DNA of 64,000 nt, taken from positions 1 to 64,000 of the forward strand of contig NZ_JADPKS010000003.1 in the NCBI RefSeq assembly GCF_023074175.1, in the 5' to 3' direction. Source of the stretch: Bradyrhizobium sp. 139 (lineage in GTDB: Bacteria > Pseudomonadota > Alphaproteobacteria > Rhizobiales > Xanthobacteraceae). Under the pieces are notes generated by a model, which made no database searches, was not told where the DNA came from, and was given only the letters and a program-made list of their open reading frames with translations. The translations under genes were made by a program, and so were the position numbers. The first letter of the stretch is position 1. The number at the start of each line of letters is the position of its first letter. Below are positions 9,898 to 19,306 of this stretch, one piece after another.

Positions 9898-10344
9898 ATG
9901 GCCGCGAAGCTCGGCACACATTCGGGATCGCCGCTCAAGCGCGGCGACCCTGACGATCTCGACGTCACCCATGAGATCAACGTCACACCGTTCATCGACG
10001 TGATGCTGGTGCTGCTGATCATCTTCATGGTGGCCGCCCCGCTCGCCACCGTCGACGTCGGCGTCGAGCTGCCCGCCACCGCGGCCGAGCCGCAGCCACG
10101 GCCGGACAAGCCAGTCTTCGTCACCGTGAAGCCTGATCTTTCGATCGCTGTCGGCGAAAACGTCGTGGGCCGTGAATCGCTCGGCACATCGCTCGACGCG
10201 GCGACCAAGGGTCGCAAGGACGAGCGCATTTATCTGCGTGCCGACAAGGCCGTGAGCTACGGCGACCTGATGGGGGTGATGAACACCTTGCGCAATGCCG
10301 GCTACCTCAAGGTGGCGCTGGTCGGCCTCGACGGACGCAGCTGA
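9898..10344 (+). CDS. exbD: TonB-system accessory protein ExbD
   Basis: ExbD is a single-span inner-membrane protein that forms the proton channel with ExbB. The 148-residue product has the conserved EINVTPFIDVMLVLLIIFMV span with the essential Asp (about residue 36), then a periplasmic domain. The ATG at 9898 lies four bases after the exbB stop. Its own TGA overlaps the tonB ATG (TGATG), showing tight coupling of exbB-exbD-tonB. Confidence 0.95.
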   Translation: MAAKLGTHSGSPLKRGDPDDLDVTHEINVTPFIDVMLVLLIIFMVAAPLATVDVGVELPATAAEPQPRPDKPVFVTVKPDLSIAVGENVVGRESLGTSLDAATKGRKDERIYLRADKAVSYGDLMGVMNTLRNAGYLKVALVGLDGRS

Positions 10345-11174
10345 TGGCCGCGAACGCCTTTGCGCTGCACGAGCCGCTCGGCGAACGCGAATCCGTGCGC
10401 TGGGGCTTAGCGGCGGCGGTGATCGTGGCGCTGCATATTGTGGCCGCGCTGCTTGCGACGAGCTGGCTCAGGTCGCAGCCCGAGCAGGGCGTCAGCCTGC
10501 CGGCGATCATGATCGACATGGCGCCGGTGACGTCGGCGCCGCAGTCGGTGCAGGACGACGTTGCGCCGGGACCGGCGATGCAGGAGGCTGACGCCTCGCC
10601 GCCGGAGCCGGTGCAGCAGCAGGCCGTCGAGGAGACCATCGCGCCGACGCCGCTGCAGGAAAAGCCGGAGGTGGTGGCGCCGCCGGAGCAGAAGCTCGAG
10701 CCGGCACCGGCCAAGCCCGAGCCGGCGAAGATCGTGCCGGTCGAAAAGCCTGCGCCGGCGAAGCCGAAGCTGGTTCGTCGCGAGGCCAAGAAGCCGTCGG
10801 AGGCGACGCCTGCGCCGCGTACCAGCGCGCCGCCGCGTGCGGAGCGCGAGGCGCCGATGGCATCCGCAGTGAGTGCCGGCGCGGTGGCCTCCGTGCTCGC
10901 ATCCTATAATCAGCGCGTCCGCGCGCATTTGATGCGCTTCCACCAATATCCGTCCGGCGGCGGCGGTCAGCGCGGCGTTGCGAGGCTCAGCTTCACCGTC
11001 AGCCGTAGCGGGCAGGTCACGTCCAGCCGTCTCGGCGGATCGTCCGGCGTTGCCGTATTCGACGCCCAGGCCATGTCGATGATCCGCCAGGCCTCGCCGT
11101 TTCCGCCGATCCCGGACGAGATCAAGAACGGCGCGATGAGCTTTTCGATCCCGGTGGAATTTACGGTGAGGTAA
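10344..11174 (+). CDS. tonB: Energy transducer TonB
   Basis: TonB spans the periplasm and transmits energy to HmuR. The 276-residue protein has an N-terminal anchor (GLAAAVIVALHIVAALLATSWL, around residues 21-42). A long Pro/Glu/Lys-rich spacer (about 60-170; PEPVQQQAVEE, KPEPAKIVPVEKPAP) follows. The C-terminal TonB domain has VRAHLMRFHQYP, GVARLSFTVSRSGQV and the closing FSIPVEFTVR. Its position at the end of the hmu cluster suggests a TonB dedicated to heme uptake. Confidence 0.95.
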   Translation: MAANAFALHEPLGERESVRWGLAAAVIVALHIVAALLATSWLRSQPEQGVSLPAIMIDMAPVTSAPQSVQDDVAPGPAMQEADASPPEPVQQQAVEETIAPTPLQEKPEVVAPPEQKLEPAPAKPEPAKIVPVEKPAPAKPKLVRREAKKPSEATPAPRTSAPPRAEREAPMASAVSAGAVASVLASYNQRVRAHLMRFHQYPSGGGGQRGVARLSFTVSRSGQVTSSRLGGSSGVAVFDAQAMSMIRQASPFPPIPDEIKNGAMSFSIPVEFTVR

Positions 11175-11183
11175 GCCCTCCGC

Positions 11184-11292
11184 TGTCATGCCCCGCGAAG
11201 GCAGGCATCCAGTACCCCGCGGCCGTTCCGTATCACATAGACGCCGCAGCGTACTGGATCGCCCGGTCAAAACATCAAGCCGGGCGATGACC
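11184..11292. repeat. Imperfect palindromic intergenic repeat after tonB
   Basis: GTCATGCCCCGCGAAGGCAGGCATCCAGTA is followed after a spacer by TACTGGATCGCCCGGTCAA and a CCGGGCGATGAC end. The outer ends (GTCAT.GCCC / GGGCGATGAC) and the inner pair (CCAGTAC / GTACTGG) are complementary. It is a further dispersed repeat of the type common in Bradyrhizobium intergenic DNA. It lies between the convergent tonB and phytase-like genes. Confidence 0.6.
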
Positions 11293-11311
11293 GTGTCGAA
11301 AGAGCCGGGCC

Positions 11312-12700
11312 TTACTTCGCCTTCAGGAAATCCGCGACCTCGAGCAGCATGAACTCGTTGTCGTCGGCCTTGTTGGGATCGCGGCTGGACGAGAACGGCA
11401 GATTGTTGTCGTTGCCGACGATGATGTGGGTCTCGTCGACGCGATCGACGTTCTCGATGGTGAAGAACGGGAAGGTGTAGACGCCGTCATTGAGCGGCTT
11501 CTTCGCCTTCTTGTCGGGATCTCTGATCTTCAGGAGGTCGATATAGCCGATCTTGCGCACGGGCTTGCCGACATTGGCGTCCGAGAACTCGATCTTGTAG
11601 ACGCGCTTGAACTTGGCGAGATCAGGGAAGCAGTTTTCGCCGCGCGTGCCTTGCGGGCAGGCCTTGTCCGCGGTGCCTTCGCCGTTGTCGCGCTCGATGA
11701 TCAGGCCGCTCGCCAGGTCGATCATATTGAAGTCGCCGATGGCATTGCCGTTCTGCTCGAACACATATTGCCAGTAGCGGCCGGTGAATTTTTCCGCCGC
11801 GACATCGAATTCGAGAATGCGGGAGGCTTCCTTGCCGTCGACCTTTTCCCAGTCCTTCTTGTCGGCATCCCACAGCGGCCCCTCGAGCAGGCCGTAGAGA
11901 AACTTGCCGTCCTTGGACGACGCAAAGCCCTCATAGCCCTTGGAGCGGCGGAGGTTGACGTTGGTGTAGGTCGCGCCCGGCGCGCCCGGGGTTCCCACCG
12001 CCCAATGATCGGGCGACCGCACCGGCTTGCCGTCGGCCACCGTCTCGAATACGCCCAGGATCTTGCCGGTCTTGTCGGCCTTCAGGATGTAAGGGCCGAA
12101 CTCGTCGCCGATCCAGAAGACGTCGCCGACGATCTGAAAACCTTCGGTGTCGAAGTCGGAGCCGGTGAGGTAACGCTTCTGGGTGTCCTCGTGCACGATG
12201 CGGAACGGCACGCGTCTGTCGGGGTCGTGCAGGAAGATGGTTTCCTGGCGCTCGATCTTGCCGCTCGCCCAATCCATCTTGTAGCGGTTCAGGTACAGCA
12301 TTGAATCCGGCGAGTTCGCGCGTGCGCCCATGCCGTTGTCGGTGATGACCCAGAAGCTGCCGTCGGGCATGGTCTTGATGCCGGAATGGCCCTGGAGCGG
12401 CTGGCCCTTGAACGGCAGCGACACGCCGGTCGGGCGCTCATAGGACTTGCCCATCACGGTGCCGAGTGCATCGACGCGCTTACCGGTGGTGTATTTGCCG
12501 GAGGTCTTGAGATCGGCGGGGGCATCGACCGGCGCATCGATGAACGTTGCGGCCGGCATCACCACGTGGCCGGCGAGCTTCGCCGGGAATTCGCCTTCGC
12601 TCTCGGCAAGCGCTGTGCTCGCAGTGAGAATGATCGTTGCGACGGAGGAAAAGTGGCGCGCATGTGCGTCTCCTGTTAGCGGAGGCCGTCTTATGCGCAT
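11312..12700 (-). CDS. Esterase-like activity of phytase family protein, exported
   Basis: The product has the phytase-like/esterase-like beta-propeller domain (Pfam 'phytase-like'): PTGVSLPFKGQPLQGHSGI, WVITDNGMGARANSPDS, DTEGFQIVGDVFWIGDEFGP and HIIVGNDNNLPFSSSRDP. The N-terminal SVATIILTASTALA looks like a signal peptide core. The only ATG in this frame before it (12700) has no ribosome site. An ATG at 12663 with an AGGAG site lies one base out of frame, so a one-base deletion near 12655-12660 is suspected. Substrate is unknown. It is downstream of the sugar ABC permeases on the same strand, 46 bases from the last permease. Confidence 0.82.
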   Translation of the reverse strand: MRIRRPPLTGDAHARHFSSVATIILTASTALAESEGEFPAKLAGHVVMPAATFIDAPVDAPADLKTSGKYTTGKRVDALGTVMGKSYERPTGVSLPFKGQPLQGHSGIKTMPDGSFWVITDNGMGARANSPDSMLYLNRYKMDWASGKIERQETIFLHDPDRRVPFRIVHEDTQKRYLTGSDFDTEGFQIVGDVFWIGDEFGPYILKADKTGKILGVFETVADGKPVRSPDHWAVGTPGAPGATYTNVNLRRSKGYEGFASSKDGKFLYGLLEGPLWDADKKDWEKVDGKEASRILEFDVAAEKFTGRYWQYVFEQNGNAIGDFNMIDLASGLIIERDNGEGTADKACPQGTRGENCFPDLAKFKRVYKIEFSDANVGKPVRKIGYIDLLKIRDPDKKAKKPLNDGVYTFPFFTIENVDRVDETHIIVGNDNNLPFSSSRDPNKADDNEFMLLEVADFLKAK

Positions 12701-12746
12701 CGTGCATTGCAGTTTTGTGAGGCCGGACCAAACGCCGCTGTCGCGG

Positions 12747-13643
12747 TCACTCCTTGACCGCGCCGGTCAGCGAGGACACGTAATAATCCACGAACAGCGA
12801 GTAGAAGATCGCAACCGGCAGCGAGCCGAGCAGCGATCCCGCCATCAGCGCGCCCCACTGGTAGACGTCGCCGGTGACGAGCTCGGTCAGGATCGCCACC
12901 GGCACGGTCTTGTTGGCGCCGCTCTGGATGAAGGCGAGCGCGTAGATGAACTCGTTCCAGGACAGTGTGAAGGAGAAGATGCCGGCCGAGATCAGCCCGG
13001 GTACCGCCAGCGGCAGCGTGATCCGCCGCAGGATCTGCAGACGCGTCGCGCCGTCGACCAGCGCGCATTCCTCGAGTTCGTAAGGAATCGACTTGAAATA
13101 GCCGATCAGGAGCCAAGTGCAGAACGGTACCAGGAAGGTCGGATAGACCAGGATCAGCGCCATCGGGCTGTCGAACAGGCCGAATTGCACCACCACGGTG
13201 GCGAGCGGTATGAACAGGATCGACGGCGGCACGAGATAGGCGAGATAAATGCCAAGGCCGACATAGGGGCTGCCGCGGAAGCGCAGACGCTCGATGGCGT
13301 AGGCGGCGAGCGTGCTCGCGATCAGCGACAGCGTGGTCGAGCCGATCGCCACCAGCATCGTCGTCCATAGCCAGCGCGGATAGGCCGTGTCGAACAGCAG
13401 ATGCTTGATGTGCACCAGCGTCGGCGAGGAAATCCAGAACGGATTGTGCTCCTTGTAGTTCATCAGCTCCGCGTTCGGCTTGAACGACGTGATCGCCATC
13501 CAGTAGAACGGAAACAGCAGGATCAGCACGAAGCAGCCGAGCGGCAGGTAGATCATCATCAGCCGCCGCAGCCCGGAATCCCAGGCCATGGTGTCGGGCG
13601 ATGTGGTGGCGACGGAGGCCGGTTGGGCGACGGTATCAGTCAT
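12747..13643 (-). CDS. Carbohydrate ABC transporter permease (MalG type)
   Basis: This 298-residue inner-membrane permease has six hydrophobic segments, beginning YLPLGCFVLILLFPFYWMAI. It has the MalG/UgpE-like EAA loop ELEECALVDGATRLQILRRI, followed by LPLAVPGLISAGIFSFTLSW. The C-terminal part after WNEFIYALAFI is typical of the family. Its start overlaps the upstream permease gene by 8 bases. It pairs with that permease and the binding protein at 14728-16071; the likely substrate is a sugar or polyol, but which one cannot be told. Confidence 0.92.
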   Translation of the reverse strand: MTDTVAQPASVATTSPDTMAWDSGLRRLMMIYLPLGCFVLILLFPFYWMAITSFKPNAELMNYKEHNPFWISSPTLVHIKHLLFDTAYPRWLWTTMLVAIGSTTLSLIASTLAAYAIERLRFRGSPYVGLGIYLAYLVPPSILFIPLATVVVQFGLFDSPMALILVYPTFLVPFCTWLLIGYFKSIPYELEECALVDGATRLQILRRITLPLAVPGLISAGIFSFTLSWNEFIYALAFIQSGANKTVPVAILTELVTGDVYQWGALMAGSLLGSLPVAIFYSLFVDYYVSSLTGAVKE

Positions 13644-14592
13644 TGCTCTCTCCCTGCTGCCATTTGCGGCGCGCCAGGCCGAAATATGAGAACAGCGTCG
13701 CGAACACCAGGAACGGGATCATCGACACCGCGATCGCGGCGCCTTCACCGAGCTCGCCGCCGGCAATGCCGCGCTGGAAGGCGAGCGTGGCCAGCAAATG
13801 GGTCGAGTTGCCGGGACCGCCGCGGGTGATGGCGTAGACCAGCTGGAAGTCGGTGAAGGTGAAGATGATCGAGAAAGTCATGACGATGGCGAGGATCGGC
13901 ATCATCATCGGGAAGGTGATGTAGCGGAAGCGCTGCCAGGCGCTGGCGCCGTCGAGCATCGCGGCCTCATACAGCGAGGGCGAGATGGTCTGCAAGCCGG
14001 CCAGCAGCGAGATCGCGACGAAGGGAATGCCGCGCCAGATGTTGGCGGCGATCAGCGAGAAACGCGCCGGCCAGGGCGAGCCGAGGAAGTCGATATTGCT
14101 GGTGCGCCAGTGCAGCACGTCGACCAGCAAATAGGAGATGATCGAGAATTGCGGATCGTAGATCCACCAGAACGCCAGCGCCGACAGCACCGTCGGTACG
14201 ATCCAGGGCATCAGGATGATGGCGCGGAGCAGGCTCTTGAACGGAAAATGGTTGTTGAGCAGCATCGCAAGCCAGAAGCCCAGTGCGAACTTCCCGAAGG
14301 TCGCGATCCCCGTGTAGATCACGCTGTAGAACACCGCGTTCCACCACAGCGAATCGGTGAGCAGATACTGGAAATTCTCGAAGCCGACGAAGACGCCGTT
14401 TCTTCCGATCGTGGTGTCGGTGAAGGCGAGCCAGATGCCGAGGCCGAGCGGATAGGTCAGGAACACCGAGAGCAGCCCGATCGCGGGCGCGAGGCACATC
14501 ACGATCAGGAACGGCTTGTAATCGAGCAGGCGTGCGATCCAGCCCGGCTGCCGCTGCACCAGGGTGGGGGAGGAGAGTGTGGTCACGGACAT
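13636..14592 (-). CDS. Carbohydrate ABC transporter permease (MalF type)
   Basis: This 318-residue permease has about six spans (PFLIVMCLAPAIGLLSVFL, SLLRAIILMPWIVPTVLSAL and others). Its EAA loop is SLYEAAMLDGASAWQRFRYI, followed by TFPMMMPILAIVMTFSIIF. It is the MalF/UgpA-type partner of the overlapping MalG-type gene. A palindromic repeat separates it from the binding-protein gene upstream, which may adjust relative expression. Confidence 0.92.
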   Translation of the reverse strand: MSVTTLSSPTLVQRQPGWIARLLDYKPFLIVMCLAPAIGLLSVFLTYPLGLGIWLAFTDTTIGRNGVFVGFENFQYLLTDSLWWNAVFYSVIYTGIATFGKFALGFWLAMLLNNHFPFKSLLRAIILMPWIVPTVLSALAFWWIYDPQFSIISYLLVDVLHWRTSNIDFLGSPWPARFSLIAANIWRGIPFVAISLLAGLQTISPSLYEAAMLDGASAWQRFRYITFPMMMPILAIVMTFSIIFTFTDFQLVYAITRGGPGNSTHLLATLAFQRGIAGGELGEGAAIAVSMIPFLVFATLFSYFGLARRKWQQGESND

Positions 14593-14626
14593 CGGTTTGC
14601 CTGTCCTCTTGAATTATTGCCACACC

Positions 14627-14709
14627 GTCATTGCGAGTGAAGCGAAGCAATCCAGTCTGTCTCCGCTGTTACGGTCTGGATTGCTTCGTCGCTTTGCTCC
14701 TCGCAATGC
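14627..14709. repeat. Palindromic repeat within the sugar ABC operon
   Basis: CATTGCGAGTGAAGCGAAGC (from 14629) and AATCCAG pair with CTGGATTGCTTCGTCGC and CTCGCAATG on the right. The GCGAAGCAATCCAG stem is a well-known rhizobial intergenic palindrome. It sits between the binding-protein and first permease genes, so it may give a hairpin that stabilises the upstream message; that role is inferred. Confidence 0.8.
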
Positions 14710-14727
14710 CGGCCACGCCGCTGGACG

Positions 14728-16071
14728 CTACTTCTGCCGCCGGAAGTACCGCTTGCTGCGCTGCTCGGCTTCCGCGGCCGCGGCCTCCGGCGTGGCAGCG
14801 CCGGTCGCGACGGACGCGAACATCTGAATCAGCACGTAGTCGGCGCTGACGGCGCCGGTCGCGGTCGAGATCGGGCCCGCGTAGCCGTCATAATAGGTGC
14901 TGTTCATGGTGTTCTTGAACAGCTTCACCTTGGGATCTTGCGACCACACGGCGGCGTCGGCATAAGCGGCCAGCGGCTGGGCCCAGTAGCCGGAGTTGGC
15001 GTTGAGCCACGGCTCGTACTGGTCCTTTTCCAGCATGTATTGCAGGAAGGCCTTTGCGGCGTTGGGGTACTGGCTGTGCTTGAACACCATCGCGTTCAGC
15101 GTCAGGCCTGCCATCGGTGAGACCTTGGCCACGCCCTTCGGCAGCAACTGATGCTCGCTGTCGTCGGCGATCGCCTTGGTCGCCGGATCGTTCTTCAGCG
15201 AGAAGTACAGCGAGACACCGTTGGCGGTCAGCGCGATCTCCTGCGCGGCGTAGGCGCGGTTGTTGCTGACGTCGTTCCATGACGTCGTGCCGGCGATGAA
15301 GGTCGGGTAGAGCTGCTTGACCCAGTTCAGCGCGGCGATCGTCTCCTTGCTGTTGATGACGACGTTGCCCTCTTCGTCGAGCAGGGCGGCATTGTGCGAC
15401 CACAGCGCCCAGCTCGCGAAGCCGTTGCCGTCGCCCTTGGCGTTGCCGAGCGCGAAGCCGGCCGGCTTGCCGGCCTTGTGGAGCTTCTGGCACAGGTCGA
15501 GGATGCCGGCATGGTCTTCCGGCACCTTGTCGAAGCCGACCGATTGCAGGATCGATTTGCGGTAGATCAGGGGACCTGCGGTGGCGCCGAACGGCAGTCC
15601 GATCCAGGCGTCGCTCTTGTTCTTCTTGCCGTAGCGCTGCGCCAGCGGCAGCCAGCCGCCATAACGCTTGCCGACATAGTCGGCGACGTCGGTGAGCTCG
15701 ATCAGCTTGTCGATATAGATGTGCGGCGCATCGGAGAAGCCGATGATGATGTCGGGGCCGGCGCCGGAATTGGCGGTCACCGCGGTCTGCTGGTTGATGT
15801 CCTCCCAGCCGACGAAGTCGACCTTGACCTCGACCCCGGTCTCCTTGGTGAATTTGGCCGCATTGGCGCGGAATACGTCTTCGTCGGCCTGGACGAAGCG
15901 TACCGGCCGCAGCATGCGCAGGGTTGCGCCTTTCTCGATCGGCAGTTTCGGTGCGGGGACGTCCGCGGCCTTGATCGTGGATTGGGCATTCGCCGGAGCA
16001 CCGGTTGCCGCGATTGCGGCAGCGGACAGGCCCAGCGCCAAGGCATCACGACGTGTGATGTCGTTCCTCAT
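14728..16071 (-). CDS. Sugar-type ABC transporter substrate-binding protein
   Basis: This 447-residue periplasmic binding protein of the bacterial extracellular family 1 opens with a twin-arginine-like signal (RRDALALGLSAAAIAATG, ending ANA-QS). Family features are VKVDFVGWEDINQQ, GPDIIIGFSDAPHIYIDKL and KAFLQYMLEKDQYEPWL. It is the first gene of the transporter set and is followed by two permeases. No ATPase gene is present in the window, so a shared ATPase encoded elsewhere is implied. The hydroxyacid dehydrogenase lies 87 bases upstream on the same strand. Confidence 0.9.
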   Translation of the reverse strand: MRNDITRRDALALGLSAAAIAATGAPANAQSTIKAADVPAPKLPIEKGATLRMLRPVRFVQADEDVFRANAAKFTKETGVEVKVDFVGWEDINQQTAVTANSGAGPDIIIGFSDAPHIYIDKLIELTDVADYVGKRYGGWLPLAQRYGKKNKSDAWIGLPFGATAGPLIYRKSILQSVGFDKVPEDHAGILDLCQKLHKAGKPAGFALGNAKGDGNGFASWALWSHNAALLDEEGNVVINSKETIAALNWVKQLYPTFIAGTTSWNDVSNNRAYAAQEIALTANGVSLYFSLKNDPATKAIADDSEHQLLPKGVAKVSPMAGLTLNAMVFKHSQYPNAAKAFLQYMLEKDQYEPWLNANSGYWAQPLAAYADAAVWSQDPKVKLFKNTMNSTYYDGYAGPISTATGAVSADYVLIQMFASVATGAATPEAAAAEAEQRSKRYFRRQK

Positions 16072-16158
16072 CGATTCCTCCCTATGATGTCTCCCTTCCC
16101 GGCGTTGATCGCCGGTGAAGGGTCGTTCCGGTTCCCGGCGCGGTTTGCGGCCGGCCGC

Positions 16159-17202
16159 CTAGCTGTTCGGGCCGCGGTCCATGCTGACGGGCTGCCAGCG
16201 GCGGAGCGCGGTGTCTTGCAGCACCGACGGATTGACGCAGCTTACCGGCCACATGCCCTGAAGCACCAGTGACAATTCGTAGCCCACGCGGCGCTTGCGC
16301 GCCTCGTCGAACCGTGCCGAGGCCGAGGCGACATGGGCGGTCAGGGTGACGTTCTCCATGCTGAGGATGGGATTGTTGTGCGACGGCGGTTCCGTCTCCA
16401 GCACGTCGAGGGCGGCATGCGCGATCCAGCCCTCCTGCAGCGCCTTGATCAGGCTCTCCTCGTCGACCGTGGCGCCGCGGCCGGTATTGATGAAGACCGA
16501 TCCCTTCTTCATCTGCCGAAAATGCTTCTCGGTCAGCATGTGATGCACCTCGGGCCGGGCGGGTGCGTGCATCGAGACGAAGTCGGATTGCGAGAGCACC
16601 TCGTTCAGCGTCGCCGGGATCACGCCGTGGTCGTACATCAGCGTTTCCTGGATGAAGGGGTCGTAGGCCATCATGCGCAGGCCGAACGGGGCGGCGCGTT
16701 TCGCAACTGCACGCGCGACGCGGCCGAACGAGATGAAGCCGAGCGTCTGGCCCATCAGCCGCGGAACCTTCAACAGCGCCGGCCGGCCCTCCGCCCAGCG
16801 CCCGCTGCGCACCATTTTGTCCTGCTCGACCAGGCGGCGGAAGCCCGCGAGCAGCAGCATCATGGCATGGTCGGCGACCTCCTCGATGAACGTGTCGGGA
16901 ATGTTGGTGACGGGAATGCCGCGGGCGGTCGCAGCCTTGACGTCGACGCTGTCGACCCCGACCGAGCCGAGCGTGATCACCTTGCAATTGTCCAGCGTGT
17001 CGATGATCGACTTGGTGATGGGGATGCCCTTGGCATAGATGGCGTCGGCGGTTTTTGCGGCGGCGATGAACCCGGCTTCGTCGGCCGGCGCCTCGACGAT
17101 CTCGGCGTCGATCGGATCGAGCGCCTCGCGCTCATAGGAATAGTCGCTGCCTGCGACCGTGAAGCTCGCGCCCTTCGGCGTCACCACCCTGTATTTCGGC
17201 AT
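16159..17202 (-). CDS. D-isomer-specific 2-hydroxyacid dehydrogenase
   Basis: This NAD-dependent oxidoreductase of the D-2-hydroxyacid dehydrogenase family has 347 residues. The nucleotide site is GQTLGFISFGRVARAVAKR (about 151-169), with Phe-Gly in place of the usual GxGxxG. The catalytic triad follows: Arg in INTGRGATVDEESL, Glu in DVLETEPPSHNNP, and His in LTAHVASASARFD. The C-terminus resembles CtBP-like members. It is the likely first gene of the ABC operon and may oxidise or reduce an acid derived from the imported sugar; the substrate is unknown. Confidence 0.88.
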   Translation of the reverse strand: MPKYRVVTPKGASFTVAGSDYSYEREALDPIDAEIVEAPADEAGFIAAAKTADAIYAKGIPITKSIIDTLDNCKVITLGSVGVDSVDVKAATARGIPVTNIPDTFIEEVADHAMMLLLAGFRRLVEQDKMVRSGRWAEGRPALLKVPRLMGQTLGFISFGRVARAVAKRAAPFGLRMMAYDPFIQETLMYDHGVIPATLNEVLSQSDFVSMHAPARPEVHHMLTEKHFRQMKKGSVFINTGRGATVDEESLIKALQEGWIAHAALDVLETEPPSHNNPILSMENVTLTAHVASASARFDEARKRRVGYELSLVLQGMWPVSCVNPSVLQDTALRRWQPVSMDRGPNS

Positions 17203-17466
17203 GTCCTGCTCCCGATTTGGTCTGTCGGTTCTTGTTATGGCCCGGCCTTCGCGGCGGGCCCTTGCGTCTTTTACGCGAAATGGCGGCGATTGCGTACAAT
17301 CATCGGTTGCCGCTACGGCGATTTGTTCGACTGTTTCGGCCTTACGTCCGGGCTTCTACGGAGCCCGCCCGTAACAGCTTGATAACAGGTCGCACACTAA
17401 GAGTTGATTCCACTTCTATCGATTTTACTCGCGCGCCCGTGTCCCATTTATTGCCGGAGCTATCCC

Positions 17467-19152
17467 GTGAAGTTGAGCAATCTGAAGATCGCCCCGAAGC
17501 TCGGTATCCTTGTCGGCGTCACCCTGTTCGGCCTTTGCGTCTCCGGTGTTCTCGCCGGCTATCTGATGAAGCGCGAGATGGTGAATGCGCGCATCGACCA
17601 GGCCAAGTCGATCGTCGATCTGGGTCGCAACTACGCCGCGGCGTTGAAGAAACGCGTCGATGCCGGTGAGCTGACGAAGGATGCGGCGATGGCCGACCTT
17701 CGCCGCTACGGCAACGCGATGACCTATGACAACGGCTCGGGCTATCTGTTCGGCACGTCCTATGACGGCATCACCCAGCTCGCGCCCGATCCGAAGCAGA
17801 TCGGCACCAACCGCATGGATGTCGTGACCAACGGCCGCAAGCTGTCGCTGGAGCTGATGGACGGCGTCAAGGCCAATGGTTCGATCCTGCTGCACTATGA
17901 ATATGCGAAGCCGGGCCAGGAAGGGCTGATCCGCAAGCTCGGCTACGCCGTGGCCGTCCCGGGCTTTGACATGTATCTCGGCACGGGCGCTTATCTCGAC
18001 GATATCGACGCCAAAATGGGCCCGGTCTACTGGCTGCTTGGTCTGGCCATGCTTGGCATCGTCATCGTTGCCGGTAGCGTTGCCTGGCTGCTTGGTCGCA
18101 GCATCAGCGGTCCGCTCAATCTCCTCGGCACCCGCATGAAGGATCTCGCCGACGGCAAGCTCGAGGGCGACATCCCCGGCGTCGGCCGCGGCGACGAGGT
18201 CGGCGCGATGGCCTCGACCGTCCAGATCTTCAAGGACAACGCGGTTCGCATCCGCGAAATCGAGAAGACCGAGGCCGATGCCAAGGAGCGTGCCGCGACG
18301 GAACGTCGCAGTGTGATGGAGGGCATCGCCAACGACTTTGAACGCAGCGTCAATGGCATCGTCCGCTCGGTTTCCTCGGCCGCGGCCGGCATGCAGAGCA
18401 CGGCGCAGTCGATGACCGCGACCGCCAGCGATGCCTCGTCGCGCGCGGCGACCGTCGGCGCTGCCTCGCAAAGGGCCTCCGGCAATGTCGGCACGGTTGC
18501 CGCAGCCGCCGAAGAGCTGTCGAGCTCGGTTGCGGAAATCTCCCGTCAGGTCACGCGCTCGACCGAAGTGGCGAGCCGCGCGGTCAGCGATGCCGAACGC
18601 ACCAATGCCACCGTGCAGGTGCTCTCGACCGGCGCCGAGAAGATCGGCGAGGTCGTCAAGCTGATCCACTCGATCGCCGCGCAGACCAATTTGCTCGCGC
18701 TCAACGCCACCATCGAAGCGGCCCGCGCCGGCGAATCCGGCCGCGGCTTCGCGGTCGTCGCCTCCGAGGTCAAGGCGCTGGCGAACCAGACCGCGAAGGC
18801 GACCGAGGAAATCTCCGCCCAGGTTGCGGCGATGCAGACCTCGACCAGCGACGCGGTCACGGCGATCTCCGGCATTACCCAGACGATCGCCGAGATGAGC
18901 GAGATCACCGCCGGTATCTCCTCGTCGATCGAGCAGCAGGGCGAAGCGACCCGCGAGATCGCCCGCAACATTCAGTCGGTTGCGGCAGGCTCAAGCGAGA
19001 TCAACACCCATATCGGTGGCGTCACCTCGGCCGCGGAAGCGACCGGCAGCGCGGCCACCGACGTGCTCACCAACGCCCGCGAGCTGGATAACCAGTCCAG
19101 CGCGCTGCGCAGCGCGGTCGACGGCTTCCTCGCCAAGGTCCGCGTGGCGTAA
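17467..19152 (+). CDS. Methyl-accepting chemotaxis protein with single Cache domain
   Basis: This 561-residue chemoreceptor begins at GTG 17467 ([12 protein letters not shown]); the open frame upstream lacks a plausible start context. Spans lie at [20 protein letters not shown] and [20 protein letters not shown]. Between them is an sCache_2 sensor domain ([18 protein letters not shown], then QIGTNRMD and a second [11 protein letters not shown]). A HAMP domain follows. The signalling hairpin tip is [18 protein letters not shown] and [18 protein letters not shown]. sCache_2 domains often bind small organic acids; the ligand is unknown here. The gene stands alone. Confidence 0.93.
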   Translation: MKLSNLKIAPKLGILVGVTLFGLCVSGVLAGYLMKREMVNARIDQAKSIVDLGRNYAAALKKRVDAGELTKDAAMADLRRYGNAMTYDNGSGYLFGTSYDGITQLAPDPKQIGTNRMDVVTNGRKLSLELMDGVKANGSILLHYEYAKPGQEGLIRKLGYAVAVPGFDMYLGTGAYLDDIDAKMGPVYWLLGLAMLGIVIVAGSVAWLLGRSISGPLNLLGTRMKDLADGKLEGDIPGVGRGDEVGAMASTVQIFKDNAVRIREIEKTEADAKERAATERRSVMEGIANDFERSVNGIVRSVSSAAAGMQSTAQSMTATASDASSRAATVGAASQRASGNVGTVAAAAEELSSSVAEISRQVTRSTEVASRAVSDAERTNATVQVLSTGAEKIGEVVKLIHSIAAQTNLLALNATIEAARAGESGRGFAVVASEVKALANQTAKATEEISAQVAAMQTSTSDAVTAISGITQTIAEMSEITAGISSSIEQQGEATREIARNIQSVAAGSSEINTHIGGVTSAAEATGSAATDVLTNARELDNQSSALRSAVDGFLAKVRVA

Positions 19153-19184
19153 GTCGTCACACAAGGCAACAGCATCTACTCCAT

Positions 19185-19275
19185 CGTCATGCCCGGGCTT
19201 GTCCCGGGCATCCACGTTCTTGGACACCGTACGCGTCGATAGGCGTGGATGGCCGGGACAAGCCCGGCCATGACG
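19185..19275. repeat. Double-hairpin palindromic repeat, copy 1
   Basis: The element reads CGTCATGCCCGGGCTTGTCC...GGGCATCCACG, a spacer, then CGTGGATGGCCGGGACAAGC...CCGGCCATGACG. Each half is its own hairpin, and the two halves are also complementary at the ends. The same element occurs at 47849-47934 (opposite orientation) and 63203-63287. Here it separates the convergent chemoreceptor and Bug-protein genes. Confidence 0.85.
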
Positions 19276-19306
19276 GAGAATACGGAGCGCGCAGCTTTCG
19301 CGAGCC

